64,000 bases of DNA, from positions 552,570 through 616,569 of the forward strand of contig NZ_KB899539.1 in assembly GCF_000378305.1 (NCBI RefSeq). Direction: 5' to 3'. The notes under the pieces are model-generated. The model had not been told where the DNA came from. It was given only the letters and a program-made list of their open reading frames with translations, and did not search any database. The first letter of the stretch is position 1. Every line of letters starts with the position of its first letter. This DNA is from Thioalkalivibrio sp. ALJ12. GTDB taxonomy: Bacteria > Pseudomonadota > Gammaproteobacteria > Ectothiorhodospirales > Ectothiorhodospiraceae. Below, in pieces: positions 7,718 to 15,665 of this stretch. Position numbers and translations under genes: made by a program.

Positions 7718-8728
7718 TCACAAAGCGTCTGGGGGGCCCTCCGCGCGGTGGACCTCGACACGATTTCGGCCACGCGCCTTGGCGCGATAGAGCGCCGCAT
7801 CGGCCTTGCGCACGAGATCTTCCAGGGAATCTCCGGGTTCGCGAGACACCACCCCCAGGCTGATCGACATCGGCTGGCCATGGGCCGCCGGTGGGTCCGC
7901 AATGGCCTGGCGGAGTTTTTCCGCCAGCAACGCTGCACGGCCCGAGTCGGCGTGCGGCACGAGGATCAGGAACTCCTCGCCGCCCCACCGGCCGAGACGG
8001 TCCGAGTCGCGCAGGCACGCCTGCAACCGCTGGCACATCTCCCGCAGGATGGCATCCCCCATCGCGTGACCGTAGCGATCGTTGACCTCCTTGAAGTAGT
8101 CGAGATCGAGAAAAATCAACGAAAGCGGCAGGTTGTAACGCTCCGCACGAGCCACCTCGTGTTCCGCCTCGGTCTTGAACTTCTGGCGGTTCCAAACCCC
8201 GGTCAAGGCGTCCGTATTGGCCAGACGCACCAATTCCTCCTGCTGCTGGCGCAGTGTTGTCTCGACCTCCTTGCGCAGAGCGGCCTCCTGACGCAAACGG
8301 CGACTGACCCGCACGTAATGCAGCAGGAGCAGGCTAACCAGGAGCAAGGTAGCGCCTGCGATCAGCGCAATCCGGTACCACCATGCGTGGTCGACTGCGA
8401 CGCGTACCGCCTGCCGGCGCGGCAGGTTTGGTCTGTCCCGGTTGACCCCACCGCGGCTGGCGCTCTGATCATCCGCCCGGTCCGACGAATTCCGGGCCGC
8501 CTGGGCCGGAAACAATTCCCTGCCCCACCGTTCCTCCGGTCCACCGGACCCCGATAACCGCCAGGGGGCCTGGCGAGCCTGGATATCACTGTCCTGCAGC
8601 AAGACCCCGGCGTGAGACGAAGGCGGCGGGCTGGCGCAGACGGGGACGAAGAGGAACAGCCACAACAGCCCCCCGAAGCCAAGCCGCAAGCCTTGGCTGC
8701 GAAAGCCACGGTTCTGGACGAGCGTCAT
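7718..8728 (-). CDS. membrane-anchored diguanylate cyclase (GGDEF)
   Basis: About 336 residues. The N-terminus has a signal-like helix (GGLLWLFLFVPVCAS), a short periplasmic Arg/Ser-rich stretch without a known sensor fold, a second membrane helix (YRIALIAGATLLLVSLLLLH) and a GGDEF domain. The active site is GGEEF, and RDSD five residues before it is a product-inhibition I-site, so the enzyme is predicted active and feedback-controlled. TDALTGVWNRQKF and LIFLDLDYFKEVND are canonical. Start choice: ATG 8728 has GAGGG 6 bp upstream; upstream in-frame starts at 8734 and 8785 fit less well. It lies tail-to-tail with the OmpA gene, one base apart. Opposes the EAL enzyme encoded beside it. Confidence 0.9.
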   Translation of the reverse strand: MTLVQNRGFRSQGLRLGFGGLLWLFLFVPVCASPPPSSHAGVLLQDSDIQARQAPWRLSGSGGPEERWGRELFPAQAARNSSDRADDQSASRGGVNRDRPNLPRRQAVRVAVDHAWWYRIALIAGATLLLVSLLLLHYVRVSRRLRQEAALRKEVETTLRQQQEELVRLANTDALTGVWNRQKFKTEAEHEVARAERYNLPLSLIFLDLDYFKEVNDRYGHAMGDAILREMCQRLQACLRDSDRLGRWGGEEFLILVPHADSGRAALLAEKLRQAIADPPAAHGQPMSISLGVVSREPGDSLEDLVRKADAALYRAKARGRNRVEVHRAEGPPDAL

Positions 8729-8996
8729 CGGCATCCCTCGGATCGACTGGCGCTTGCGTGCCGGCCCTTCTGCTGAGCCTAGCACCCCGTCGGCGAAACA
8801 ACCTGCGGGTCACACCGCGTTTGGTCGGGCCAGTCACGAATCATCCTGGCGACAAACCAGCGTTCATCGCACTCCTGGCCGCTATTGCCTCGATTTGTGG
8901 GCCGCCGTACAGACCGACATTGCAGCCAGCCACATGATCGGGGACGCGTATACATCGTGCGGGTCGAGTGCCCGAACGATGAGCTTGACACTGACC

Positions 8997-9014
8997 GCCG
9001 GCGTTAACGCCGGC
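8997..9014. promoter_or_regulatory. 18-bp perfect palindrome upstream of the PRC-barrel gene
   Basis: GCCGGCGTTAACGCCGGC lies 20 bp before the ATG at 9034. A TTGACA at 8985-8990 sits just upstream and could be a -35 element, which would place the palindrome over the expected -10 region. No good -10 box is visible. It could be an operator or a leader hairpin. Confidence 0.4.
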
Positions 9015-9033
9015 CCCTTCAAGGAGCGGAACC

Positions 9034-9480
9034 ATGAAGAAACTCACCTCACTCAAACTCGCCGCCGCGATGATCCCCGTTCTCGCCTTTGGCATGAGCA
9101 CCCCCATGGCGGGCGAACAGGAGATGAACGGCAATGACCGCAACGCAATGGAAGAGCGTGATGCCGACGAGCGCCATGATGCCCCCCATATTGACCGCAT
9201 GCCGGCGCAAGGACTGCATGCCTCCGACCTGATGGACAAGAAGATCCACAGCCGGACCGACGATGAAGAAGTCGGCGAGATCAACGACCTCGTCATCGAT
9301 CAGGACGGCCGGATCATCGCCGTCGTAATCGGCACCGGCGGCGTCCTGGGTATGGGCGAGAAGGACATCGCAATCGCCTGGGACCGGATCGACCGCACGA
9401 CCGAAGGCGACGAGGTCAAGCTGTACATCGATATGGATGAAGACACCCTGAAGGAAGCGCCCGAGTACGAACGCGACTAG
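9034..9480 (+). CDS. exported PRC-barrel domain protein
   Basis: 148 residues with an N-terminal signal peptide (MKKLTSLKLAAAMIPVLAFG, cleavage near MAG-EQ), an acidic His/Asp/Glu-rich linker and a PRC-barrel domain at about 70-145 (DLMDKKIHSR..., GEINDLVIDQDGRIIAVVIG, VLGMGEKDIAIAW). PRC-barrels are small beta folds found in photosynthetic reaction centres and in RimM. Exported single-domain forms are common in proteobacteria and have no firm function; a role in envelope stress is often supposed. The ATG has AAGGAG 9 bp upstream. The gene is monocistronic, between a palindrome and a good terminator. Location in the periplasm is inferred from the signal peptide. Confidence 0.88.
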   Translation: MKKLTSLKLAAAMIPVLAFGMSTPMAGEQEMNGNDRNAMEERDADERHDAPHIDRMPAQGLHASDLMDKKIHSRTDDEEVGEINDLVIDQDGRIIAVVIGTGGVLGMGEKDIAIAWDRIDRTTEGDEVKLYIDMDEDTLKEAPEYERD

Positions 9481-9496
9481 GGCTCGCACTACCCGG

Positions 9497-9521
9497 CCCG
9501 AGGGATTGCTCTTCCCTCGGG
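9497..9521 (+). terminator. terminator hairpin after the PRC-barrel gene
   Basis: CCCGAGGGA (9497-9505) pairs perfectly with TCCCTCGGG (9513-9521) around TTGCTCT, 16 bp past the stop. The following bases (CTCGGTCTT) are only moderately T-rich. Confidence 0.65.
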
Positions 9522-9727
9522 CTCGGTCTTCCGCTACGCCGGCCTGGCCAGTGCAGAACGTTGGGCGTCGCTACGCCAACTGCCTTAACGCGAAAATGGT
9601 CCGCCAGTCTGGAAGATTTCAGTCGGGGATACGGGGTTTGGCCCACCGCGAAGGACTATCCTTAAACTATTAATTATCCGAATCTTTCGGACCGTCGAAC
9701 GCTCCCGACCAACAAACGGACGCACCG

Positions 9728-10465
9728 GTGCCCTTAACCCGACCGACCGGGCGAACGCCCCTCGACAATGGACTGCTCGCGGCCCTGCCGGACAGTGAAT
9801 ACAAGCATCTCCAGCCACACCTGAATCCGGTCCTGTTGCCACTGGGCACCAGCCTTTACGAGGGCCCGTCGGAGACCCACTACGTCTACTTCCCCACCGA
9901 AGCCATCATCGCCTTGATGTGTGTAATGGAAGACGGCAAGTGTGGCGAGATCGCGGTGGCCGGACGGGAGGGACTGGTCGGGATCTCGCTGTTGATGGGC
10001 GGCTACACGACCCCCACCCGGGCCTCGGTACGCATGGCCGGGCACGCCTATCGAATCCGCAGCGCCATCATCAGCGAGGCCTTCTCGCGCACAGGCGAAC
10101 TGCAACGCCTGATGCTTCGCTACACGCAGGCCTTGTTCACGCAAATCGCACAGACCTCCGCCTGCAATCGACACCACTCGGTGGAGCAGCAGCTCTGCCG
10201 CTGGCTGTTGCTGAGCGACGATCGCTCACCACATCGCGAACTCAAAATGACCCATGAACTCATCGCGAGCATGCTGGGGGTTCGCCGAGAAGGCGTCACC
10301 GAGGCCGCCGGGCGGTTACAAAAGTCGGGCTTGATCACCTACCACCGAGGTCGCCTGGTCATTCTCGACCGTCCGGGGCTCGAGCAGCACAGCTGCGAGT
10401 GCTACGGGGTCGTATCTCGAGAATACGCCCGCCTCCTCGATGAACCGACGACGCCACAGTACTAG
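9728..10465 (+). CDS. Crp/Fnr-family transcription regulator
   Basis: 245 residues. Residues about 20-140 form a cyclic-nucleotide-binding-type beta barrel (YFPTEAIIALMCVMEDGK, GREGLVGISLLMGG). Residues about 165-230 form the winged helix, with recognition helix region MTHELIASMLGVRREGVTEAA followed by a wing HRGRLVILD. There is no N-terminal Fnr Cys set, and the PRTSR-like phosphate loop of true cAMP receptors is not evident, so the ligand is unknown. Start is GTG 9728; the upstream 9640-9720 stretch is AT-richer (TTAAACTATTAATTATCC) and probably holds its promoter. Targets unknown; it is alone on its strand and converges with csbD. Confidence 0.9.
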   Translation: MPLTRPTGRTPLDNGLLAALPDSEYKHLQPHLNPVLLPLGTSLYEGPSETHYVYFPTEAIIALMCVMEDGKCGEIAVAGREGLVGISLLMGGYTTPTRASVRMAGHAYRIRSAIISEAFSRTGELQRLMLRYTQALFTQIAQTSACNRHHSVEQQLCRWLLLSDDRSPHRELKMTHELIASMLGVRREGVTEAAGRLQKSGLITYHRGRLVILDRPGLEQHSCECYGVVSREYARLLDEPTTPQY

Positions 10466-10511
10466 TCCCGGAACGCATCAGTCCCGGGGCGTCGCCAGCG
10501 GGCCGCTTCGC

Positions 10512-10724
10512 TCAGTGTTCGTCCCGGTCGATCTTCTTCTCGAACTCTGCCAGCTGCTGCTCCGCTTCGTCCTTCGTCACGCCATAGCGTTCCTGAATGC
10601 GGCCTGCCAACTCTTCCCGCTTGCCAGCCACGGCGTCGAGTTCGTCGTCCGTCAGCTTCCCCCAGCGCGCCTTGACCTTCCCCTTGAACTGCTTCCAGTT
10701 TCCTTTAACGATGTCCCAGTTCAT
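10512..10724 (-). CDS. CsbD-family stress protein
   Basis: 70 residues beginning MNWDIVKGNWKQFKGKVKARWG, the classic CsbD signature, with a charged helical remainder (ELAGRIQERYGVTKDEAEQQ). CsbD proteins are small cytoplasmic proteins induced by general stress in many bacteria; their molecular role is unknown. The ATG at 10724 has GGAGGAGG about 8 bp upstream. A longer in-frame opening to 10817 has no family sequence and was not used. Confidence 0.93.
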   Translation of the reverse strand: MNWDIVKGNWKQFKGKVKARWGKLTDDELDAVAGKREELAGRIQERYGVTKDEAEQQLAEFEKKIDRDEH

Positions 10725-10879
10725 TCCCCGTCCTCCTCCAGTCGCTGATCGGCGACATTGCCAATCAACACCCGAGCGTAAGCAGACCACCTGGCTGGCG
10801 TCTGTTCGGCGACGCACAGACGTTCCACCCCCGCGTGTGACTCACTGGTGTGCCAACCAGCCAGTCAGGCCATCTACTC

Positions 10880-11233
10880 ATGATGACCAACATCATCTGG
10901 CTCGTCGGCTTTGTCGTAATCGTGCTGGTGACCCTGAGCTTTCTCGGTTTCCCAGGGGGCCGGAGCTTCACCAGACGAGCGCCAGCAAGCCGGCCCCGAG
11001 ACAGACCACCACCACGGGAACAATCGTCTCCCGTACCACCTGCCCTTCGCGCGCCTGGAGGCCGCAGGCCGCGGCCGCCATTGCGATGTTGTGCAACGAG
11101 ATCATGTTGCCCACGCCTGAGCCGATCAGCTGCAAGGCGAGAATCGACGGCAGCGACAATGCCACTGCTTCCGCGGTGTCGGCCTGCAGGCGGGCAAAGA
11201 GCAGATTGGAGACCGTGGCACTTCCGGTCATGA
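10880..11233 (+). CDS. possible small membrane protein, C-terminus doubtful
   Basis: The open frame begins MMTNIIWLVGFVVIVLVTLS, a single strongly hydrophobic helix ending FLGFPGG at about codon 27. From about codon 29 (10967) it runs antisense to the permease gene and turns into Arg/Pro-rich sequence, which looks like a shadow. If real, the functional product may be just the membrane helix, with the tail either broken or read-through. No clear ribosome site. Reported for completeness. Confidence 0.25.
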   Translation: MMTNIIWLVGFVVIVLVTLSFLGFPGGRSFTRRAPASRPRDRPPPREQSSPVPPALRAPGGRRPRPPLRCCATRSCCPRLSRSAARRESTAATMPLLPRCRPAGGQRADWRPWHFRS

Positions 11234-12503
11234 ACGACCCCAGCGCCCCCAGAAATCCGCTGAACAGCACGAACGTGCCCCCCAACCACCCGGCCAGGCC
11301 CTGCCCCAGTACCTGCGGCATCGAGGGGAGCCCCGCCGCGTTGAGCTCGGACATCAGCAGGATCTGGGTGAGCGCGATGATGAAGATCAGCACGATCGCG
11401 GCTACCCGCAGCTTGCGTCCAGTAGCCACCACGGCCTCGCCCAGCGTGGCGCGCCCCACGCGAAAAAGGATCAGTGCAGTCAGCAGCGCCAGGGCAAAGT
11501 AGAAATACGGCGTGTACAGCGGGGCCAGGCTCTGCCCCAGTTCCACCCCCTGAAACTCGCCCAGGGACCAGCGCACCGATTGCAGGGCCTCACGCAGCGG
11601 CATCACCGTGCGCGAGGCAATCAAGGCCACCGACATCACGGCGAACGGCACAAACGCCACGAGTACCCGCTTGATCGGGGCGGGTTCGGTCTCGGTGTGT
11701 TGCGGGCTCGATGGCAGCAGAAAACCTTTGTGCGCGGCCAGTGAGATGACGACCATCGCGACGACGCCACCGACAATCGAGGGCAACTCCGGCCCGATCA
11801 GCCAGGCGACCAGGGCGTACGGAATACCGAACGCGAGCGCGGAGAGCACCGCGAATGGCACAAACTCGCGAAAACGCCCCTTCTCGTCCCCCAGCGTGGC
11901 AACCCAGGTCATGAAAATGGTGATGAACACGGCCAGCAGCGCGAGGATGAACGCCGTGCGCACCACCGCCTCCTGCACCACCGCATCGTCCAGTCCCAGC
12001 CCCGCGAAGCCGATCACCACCGGCGTACCCGCCGCGCCAAACGGCACCGCGGTACTGTTGCCGATCAGCGCGATCGCCACGGCCTTCAGCGGCTTCATGC
12101 CGAAATAGACGAGCAGTGGTGCCGCCAGCACGGCCGGGGTCCCGAATCCGGCGATACCCTCCACGAATCCGACCAGGCCCCACCCCAGCAACATCGCCAG
12201 AACGCGCGGATCGCGCGACACGCTGGCAATCACCGACTGGATCGCATCCATGTGGCCGGTTGCGATCATCACGTTCAGCACCAGCAGCGCGACGGCCACA
12301 ATCAGCATGACCTCGACAAACACCACGCCCGCATCCAGCAGGCTCGCGCCCAGCACGGCCCCCGGCATCTGCCAGACCCACAGGGCAATAACCAGTGTCG
12401 CCAGATAGGCCAGTGGCGCGGCCTCGTAGGCCGGCCTGCGCAACGGGACCAGCCAGACAAACAGCACCACAAACGGCACCAGGGCCACCCAGAAAAGCGT
12501 CAT
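10968..12503 (-). CDS. L-lactate/glycolate permease family transporter (LctP-type)
   Basis: A 511-residue polytopic inner membrane protein with about 12-14 hydrophobic segments. EGIAGFGTPAVLAAPLLV near 115-132, GNSTAVPFGAAGTPV, FLGALGSFMTGSATVSNLLF and GVGNMISLHNIAMAAAACGL are conserved signatures of the lactate permease (LctP/GlcA) family, proton symporters for L-lactate, D-lactate and glycolate. Length fits the family (about 500-560). No lactate dehydrogenase or regulator lies beside it, so the physiological substrate is open. GAGG is 11 bp before the ATG at 12503. The family call is firm; the substrate is inference. Confidence 0.92.
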   Translation of the reverse strand: MTLFWVALVPFVVLFVWLVPLRRPAYEAAPLAYLATLVIALWVWQMPGAVLGASLLDAGVVFVEVMLIVAVALLVLNVMIATGHMDAIQSVIASVSRDPRVLAMLLGWGLVGFVEGIAGFGTPAVLAAPLLVYFGMKPLKAVAIALIGNSTAVPFGAAGTPVVIGFAGLGLDDAVVQEAVVRTAFILALLAVFITIFMTWVATLGDEKGRFREFVPFAVLSALAFGIPYALVAWLIGPELPSIVGGVVAMVVISLAAHKGFLLPSSPQHTETEPAPIKRVLVAFVPFAVMSVALIASRTVMPLREALQSVRWSLGEFQGVELGQSLAPLYTPYFYFALALLTALILFRVGRATLGEAVVATGRKLRVAAIVLIFIIALTQILLMSELNAAGLPSMPQVLGQGLAGWLGGTFVLFSGFLGALGSFMTGSATVSNLLFARLQADTAEAVALSLPSILALQLIGSGVGNMISLHNIAMAAAACGLQAREGQVVRETIVPVVVVCLGAGLLALVW

Positions 12504-12575
12504 GCGTGCGACATCCTCGAGAAAACGTTATCGGGAGAGTATCGCCTGTCCCGCGCAGAGGCCCACTGCGTCAGA

Positions 12576-13256
12576 TCAATCGCGCGTATCCTCCTGATCC
12601 GGATGAACACGCCCAAAGCGACCCATGCCCCACCAAAGCATGCGATGGCTCAACCACCAGACCAGGGCGCAGCCGGCCATCAAGACCGCCAGCCACACAT
12701 AGGGATGCACCAGATCCTGCGGCCGCGCCCAGGGGCCCAGCACCCAGTTGACGTTCGCCTCGGGCGTCGACAGCAGGTACGACACCAGCAAGACGGCCCA
12801 GCCCACCAGGATCCACAAACGCCCCGCCACCGGGTCGTATCCCAGGCGCCAGACCATCCACAACAGCACCAACGGAAGCGGCAGGTGGTACAGGGAGAAC
12901 AGCCGCAGGTAGAGCGGAACCTCCGGATCGAACATGTAGGCGACAAAGCCGAAGGGCGGGTTCCCCAGCAGCACAAGCCCCAGCAAGAAATCGATCACCC
13001 ACCCCATCTCGAGCAGGACCACGCCCACCGCCAGCATGCTCGCCAGGCGCCGGCTCTCCAGCCACGCCGCCGCGCACCCGGCGATCAGCGCGAGATTGGA
13101 CAGCCAGAGGAAATTGAGCCAGCCATACTGGACCGCATAGACCGGTACCAGGACGCAGACAAACAGCAGGTAGGCAACCAGAAACCAGCGAGGAAACAAA
13201 GCGTAATCGCCTGACGGGGCCGGGCTCTCACTATAACGGTTCGAACCCGGAGTCAC
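12576..13256 (-). CDS. integral membrane protein, unknown
   Basis: 226 residues with about six or seven hydrophobic segments (for example WFLVAYLLFVCVLVPVYAV, LWLSNLALIAGCAAAW, LASMLAVGVVLLEMGWVIDF, LWILVGWAVLLVSYLLSTPE). It is rich in Trp and Tyr near the membrane edges, and the loop FDPEVPLYLRLFSLYHL may be conserved. I do not recognise the family. The start is GTG 13256 with AAGGA about 7 bp upstream. It is divergent from the MliC gene and follows the permease, with a 72-bp gap. Inner membrane location is inferred from the hydrophobic pattern. Confidence 0.75.
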   Translation of the reverse strand: MTPGSNRYSESPAPSGDYALFPRWFLVAYLLFVCVLVPVYAVQYGWLNFLWLSNLALIAGCAAAWLESRRLASMLAVGVVLLEMGWVIDFLLGLVLLGNPPFGFVAYMFDPEVPLYLRLFSLYHLPLPLVLLWMVWRLGYDPVAGRLWILVGWAVLLVSYLLSTPEANVNWVLGPWARPQDLVHPYVWLAVLMAGCALVWWLSHRMLWWGMGRFGRVHPDQEDTRD

Positions 13257-13329
13257 AGTGTTCCTTCACGTGCGACAGCCCGTTACGCGTATGATGAAAA
13301 GTCCATTCGACCCGCGGGAGAACCGGCGC

Positions 13330-13707
13330 GTGAGAACCTGGATTGCCATCAGCGCCACGCTGGTACTCGCCGCCTGCGGCACCCTGCCCCCGACCGCCGA
13401 ACAGGCACGCGATGTGCCCTACAGCTGCGATCGTGGCCCGAACCTGATGGCGAGCTTCAGCGACAATGAGGCCAAGCTGCGCTTTGGCCGTTCCAAGGCC
13501 GTATTACAGGCGACCGAGGTCGCCTCCGGGGCACGCTACGCCAACCCCGGCGAGCAGATCGTCTTCTGGACCAAGGGCGAAGCCGCCATGCTCGAATTCC
13601 ACGGCATCTACTGGACCTGCCGCATTCGCCAGCCCAATGCCGATGCAGCTACTCCGGCTCCACCGGCGCCACGGCACTGGAGTGCCGCGGCGGGTGTTCC
13701 TGAATAA
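13330..13707 (+). CDS. MliC-like lipoprotein, inhibitor of C-type lysozyme
   Basis: About 125 residues. GTG 13330 gives a short lipoprotein signal VRTWIAISATLVLAAC with a good lipobox; GGGAG lies 9 bp upstream. An ATG at 13291 or 13258 in frame would lengthen the leader. The mature domain carries the MliC pattern: VPYSCDRGPNL..., AKLRFGRSKAVLQATEVASGARYAN and GEAAMLEFHG..WTC, with two Cys expected to form a disulfide. MliC proteins sit in the outer membrane facing the periplasm and protect peptidoglycan from C-type lysozyme. The final 59 bp overlap the convergent gene. Family good; inhibition is inferred. Confidence 0.85.
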   Translation: MRTWIAISATLVLAACGTLPPTAEQARDVPYSCDRGPNLMASFSDNEAKLRFGRSKAVLQATEVASGARYANPGEQIVFWTKGEAAMLEFHGIYWTCRIRQPNADAATPAPPAPRHWSAAAGVPE

Positions 13708-14326
13708 ACGCCTCCAGCCGGCCAAGCGCCTCGCCAGCACTGGAAAAGCCTTCCAGACCGCATTCGACCGAGCCTTCCAGATACGGTCGCATGCCCTCGC
13801 CAATGCTCGGCGTGTAACCCACGCCCGTGGTCGCCAGAAGCTCCGGATCCAGGCGCCCATCGGCATGGATGCGCTGGATCTGCAGTACCGCGATCCCCTC
13901 CGAGGTCACCCGGTCCTCGCGCACCAGTAACGTCTCGCCGTTATCGCACTCGGCGATCTGCAGTGCACCTTCCCTGGCCGTTTGTGCCATCTGGTGCTCG
14001 TAGCTGCGCGCCTCGGGGTCCTGCAGGATCACGCGAGCACCCTCGAAGGCCAGGGCCGCCAGCAACAGCATCCCCGCCAGCCCGAACAGCGTAGCCGCCA
14101 CCCGCCGCCAGCCCAGCACATAACCGACAGCACCAACGACCAGCAAAAGCGGCGTACCCCACTCAAAGGTCCGGGCCAGCGGTACGGGCATAAAGTCGAT
14201 CCCGCCGCCGAGCCCCAGCAGGGCGGTGACATAAAGCCAGACGATCCCCAGCCCGACCCCGAGCAGGATCGCGATCAGCGCGCGCCAGAACAGCGACTGC
14301 CTGCGCTCGGGTTGCGTATCGGCCAT
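13649..14326 (-). CDS. membrane protein, unknown
   Basis: 225 residues from ATG 14326, which has GGAGAGGGG just upstream. Three hydrophobic segments fill the first half (LFWRALIAILLGVGLGIVWL, TPLLLVVGAVGYVLGW, VAATLFGLAGMLLLAALAF). A soluble C-terminal half (about 100-225) follows, with CDNGETLLVREDR and VECGLEGFSSAGEALGRLEAF, probably periplasmic. I recognise no family. It converges with the MliC gene and overlaps it by 59 bp, both 3' ends being coding. Its promoter must share the 190-bp divergent region with the flagellin gene. Confidence 0.75.
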   Translation of the reverse strand: MADTQPERRQSLFWRALIAILLGVGLGIVWLYVTALLGLGGGIDFMPVPLARTFEWGTPLLLVVGAVGYVLGWRRVAATLFGLAGMLLLAALAFEGARVILQDPEARSYEHQMAQTAREGALQIAECDNGETLLVREDRVTSEGIAVLQIQRIHADGRLDPELLATTGVGYTPSIGEGMRPYLEGSVECGLEGFSSAGEALGRLEAFIQEHPPRHSSAVAPVEPE

Positions 14327-14414
14327 GCCCCTCTCCAATCCAGTCCAATCGGCGCAGCCTAAGCAAACACGCGCCGATGTGCACGCCGTACATCGTTTCG
14401 TGGCCTTGCAAGCC

Positions 14415-14441
14415 TAAAGTTTCCTCAAACCCCGCCGTTAA
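14415..14441 (+). promoter_or_regulatory. sigma-28 (FliA) promoter for the flagellin gene
   Basis: TAAAGTTT (14415-14422), an 11-bp spacer, then GCCGTTAA (14434-14441). This matches the flagellar consensus TAAA-GTTT-N11-GCCGATAA in all but one base and lies 80 bp before the flagellin ATG. Confidence 0.9.
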
Positions 14442-14472
14442 GCGAATGTAGACGGGAAATTCCGGCTGCGGA

Positions 14473-14491
14473 ATCCGGCCCTTCGCCGGAT
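14473..14491 (+). other. hairpin in the flagellin 5' leader
   Basis: ATCCGGC (14473-14479) and GCCGGAT (14485-14491) form a 7-bp stem with a 5-base loop, 30 bp before the ATG. It could stabilise the transcript or tune translation; the gene lacks an obvious Shine-Dalgarno sequence. Confidence 0.45.
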
Positions 14492-14520
14492 CGCCCTTGT
14501 GGCGTGCGAGACCCGACAAC

Positions 14521-15648
14521 ATGGCCCAGGTGTTGAGTGTTGCCACCAACCTCCTGTCGCTCAATGCCCAGCGCCACCTGCGCCAGTCGCAGGCCGCCCT
14601 GCAGACGGCCTTCCAGCGCCTGTCTTCAGGCCAGCGCATCAACTCGGCGCGCGACGACGCCGCCGGGCTGGCCATCTCCGAACGCTTCACAACCCAGATC
14701 CGCGGCCTGAACCAGGCCATGCGCAACGCGCAGGACGGCATCTCGCTGGCCCAGACCGCCGAGGGCGCCCTGGGCTCCATGACCGGCAACCTGCAACGTA
14801 TCCGCGAGCTGGCGATACAGGCGGCCAATGCCACCCTGTCGGCCTCGGACCGCGGCGCCATCGACCGCGAGGTTCGCCAGCTCCTGGCCGAGAACGACCG
14901 CATCGCGACCCAGACAACCTTTAACGGCCGTTCGCTGCTGGACGGGTCCATGGGCACCGCGTTCTTCCAGATCGGCGCCAACGCCGGGCAGACCCTCGCC
15001 ATCGACCTCGGCAACAGCATGCGCAACCGCTTCGTGGGCGACATTGCCAGTGCCTGGTCCGGCGAACTGGAGGCCGCCTTCGCCGGCAATCCGCTGGAGG
15101 TGGATCAGGATTTCTCCATCCGTGTGGGCGAGCGCGACCCGGTGGACATCCCTGCGGGACCCTATCGCTCCCCCCAGGAACTGGCGACCGCGATCGACCG
15201 CGCCCTCGGATCAACCGGCCGCGCGATCCTGACCGACGACGGCCGGCTGAACCTGATCGCCCGCGAGACCCTGACGATCTCGGGGGAGACCGCCCTCGCC
15301 ACGCTCGGGCTGCCGGCCACCACCGAGCCCGGGGGGAGCCTGAACGATATCGACCTGACCTCGCGCCAGGGGGCCAGCGACGCCCTGTCACGTGTGGATG
15401 CCGCGCTGGATGCGGTCAACGCGCGGCGCAGCCAGTTCGGGGCCATCCAGAACCGCTTCGAGTCGACCATCACCAACCTGGGCATCACCAGCGACAACCT
15501 GGCGGCGGCCCGCAGCCGCATTCTGGACGCCGATTACGCGGCCGAGGTCAGCCGCCTGGTGCGCGCCCAGATCCTGCAACAGGCCGGGCTCGCCGTGCTC
15601 GTTCAGGCCAACGCGCTACCCCAGACCTTCCTGCGGCTGCTCCAGTAA
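14521..15648 (+). CDS. fliC: flagellin
   Basis: 375 residues, the filament subunit. The N-terminal D0/D1 region is textbook (NLLSLNAQRHLRQSQAAL, FQRLSSGQRINSARDDAAG, NDGISLAQTAEGAL-like NAQDGISLAQTAEGAL). The C-terminal D1/D0 region is equally clear (RRSQFGAIQNRFESTITNL, SRILDADYAAEVSRL, QQAGLAVLVQANALPQ). A central 100-120 residue variable domain lies between. The start MAQVLSVATN follows the family; it has no good ribosome site. Transcription from the sigma-28 promoter places it in the late flagellar class. No chaperone fliS, cap gene or other flagellar gene lies nearby, so this is a solitary flagellin locus, perhaps one of several in the genome. Confidence 0.96.
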   Translation: MAQVLSVATNLLSLNAQRHLRQSQAALQTAFQRLSSGQRINSARDDAAGLAISERFTTQIRGLNQAMRNAQDGISLAQTAEGALGSMTGNLQRIRELAIQAANATLSASDRGAIDREVRQLLAENDRIATQTTFNGRSLLDGSMGTAFFQIGANAGQTLAIDLGNSMRNRFVGDIASAWSGELEAAFAGNPLEVDQDFSIRVGERDPVDIPAGPYRSPQELATAIDRALGSTGRAILTDDGRLNLIARETLTISGETALATLGLPATTEPGGSLNDIDLTSRQGASDALSRVDAALDAVNARRSQFGAIQNRFESTITNLGITSDNLAAARSRILDADYAAEVSRLVRAQILQQAGLAVLVQANALPQTFLRLLQ

Positions 15649-15665
15649 TCAGGGGGCCGGCGCGC

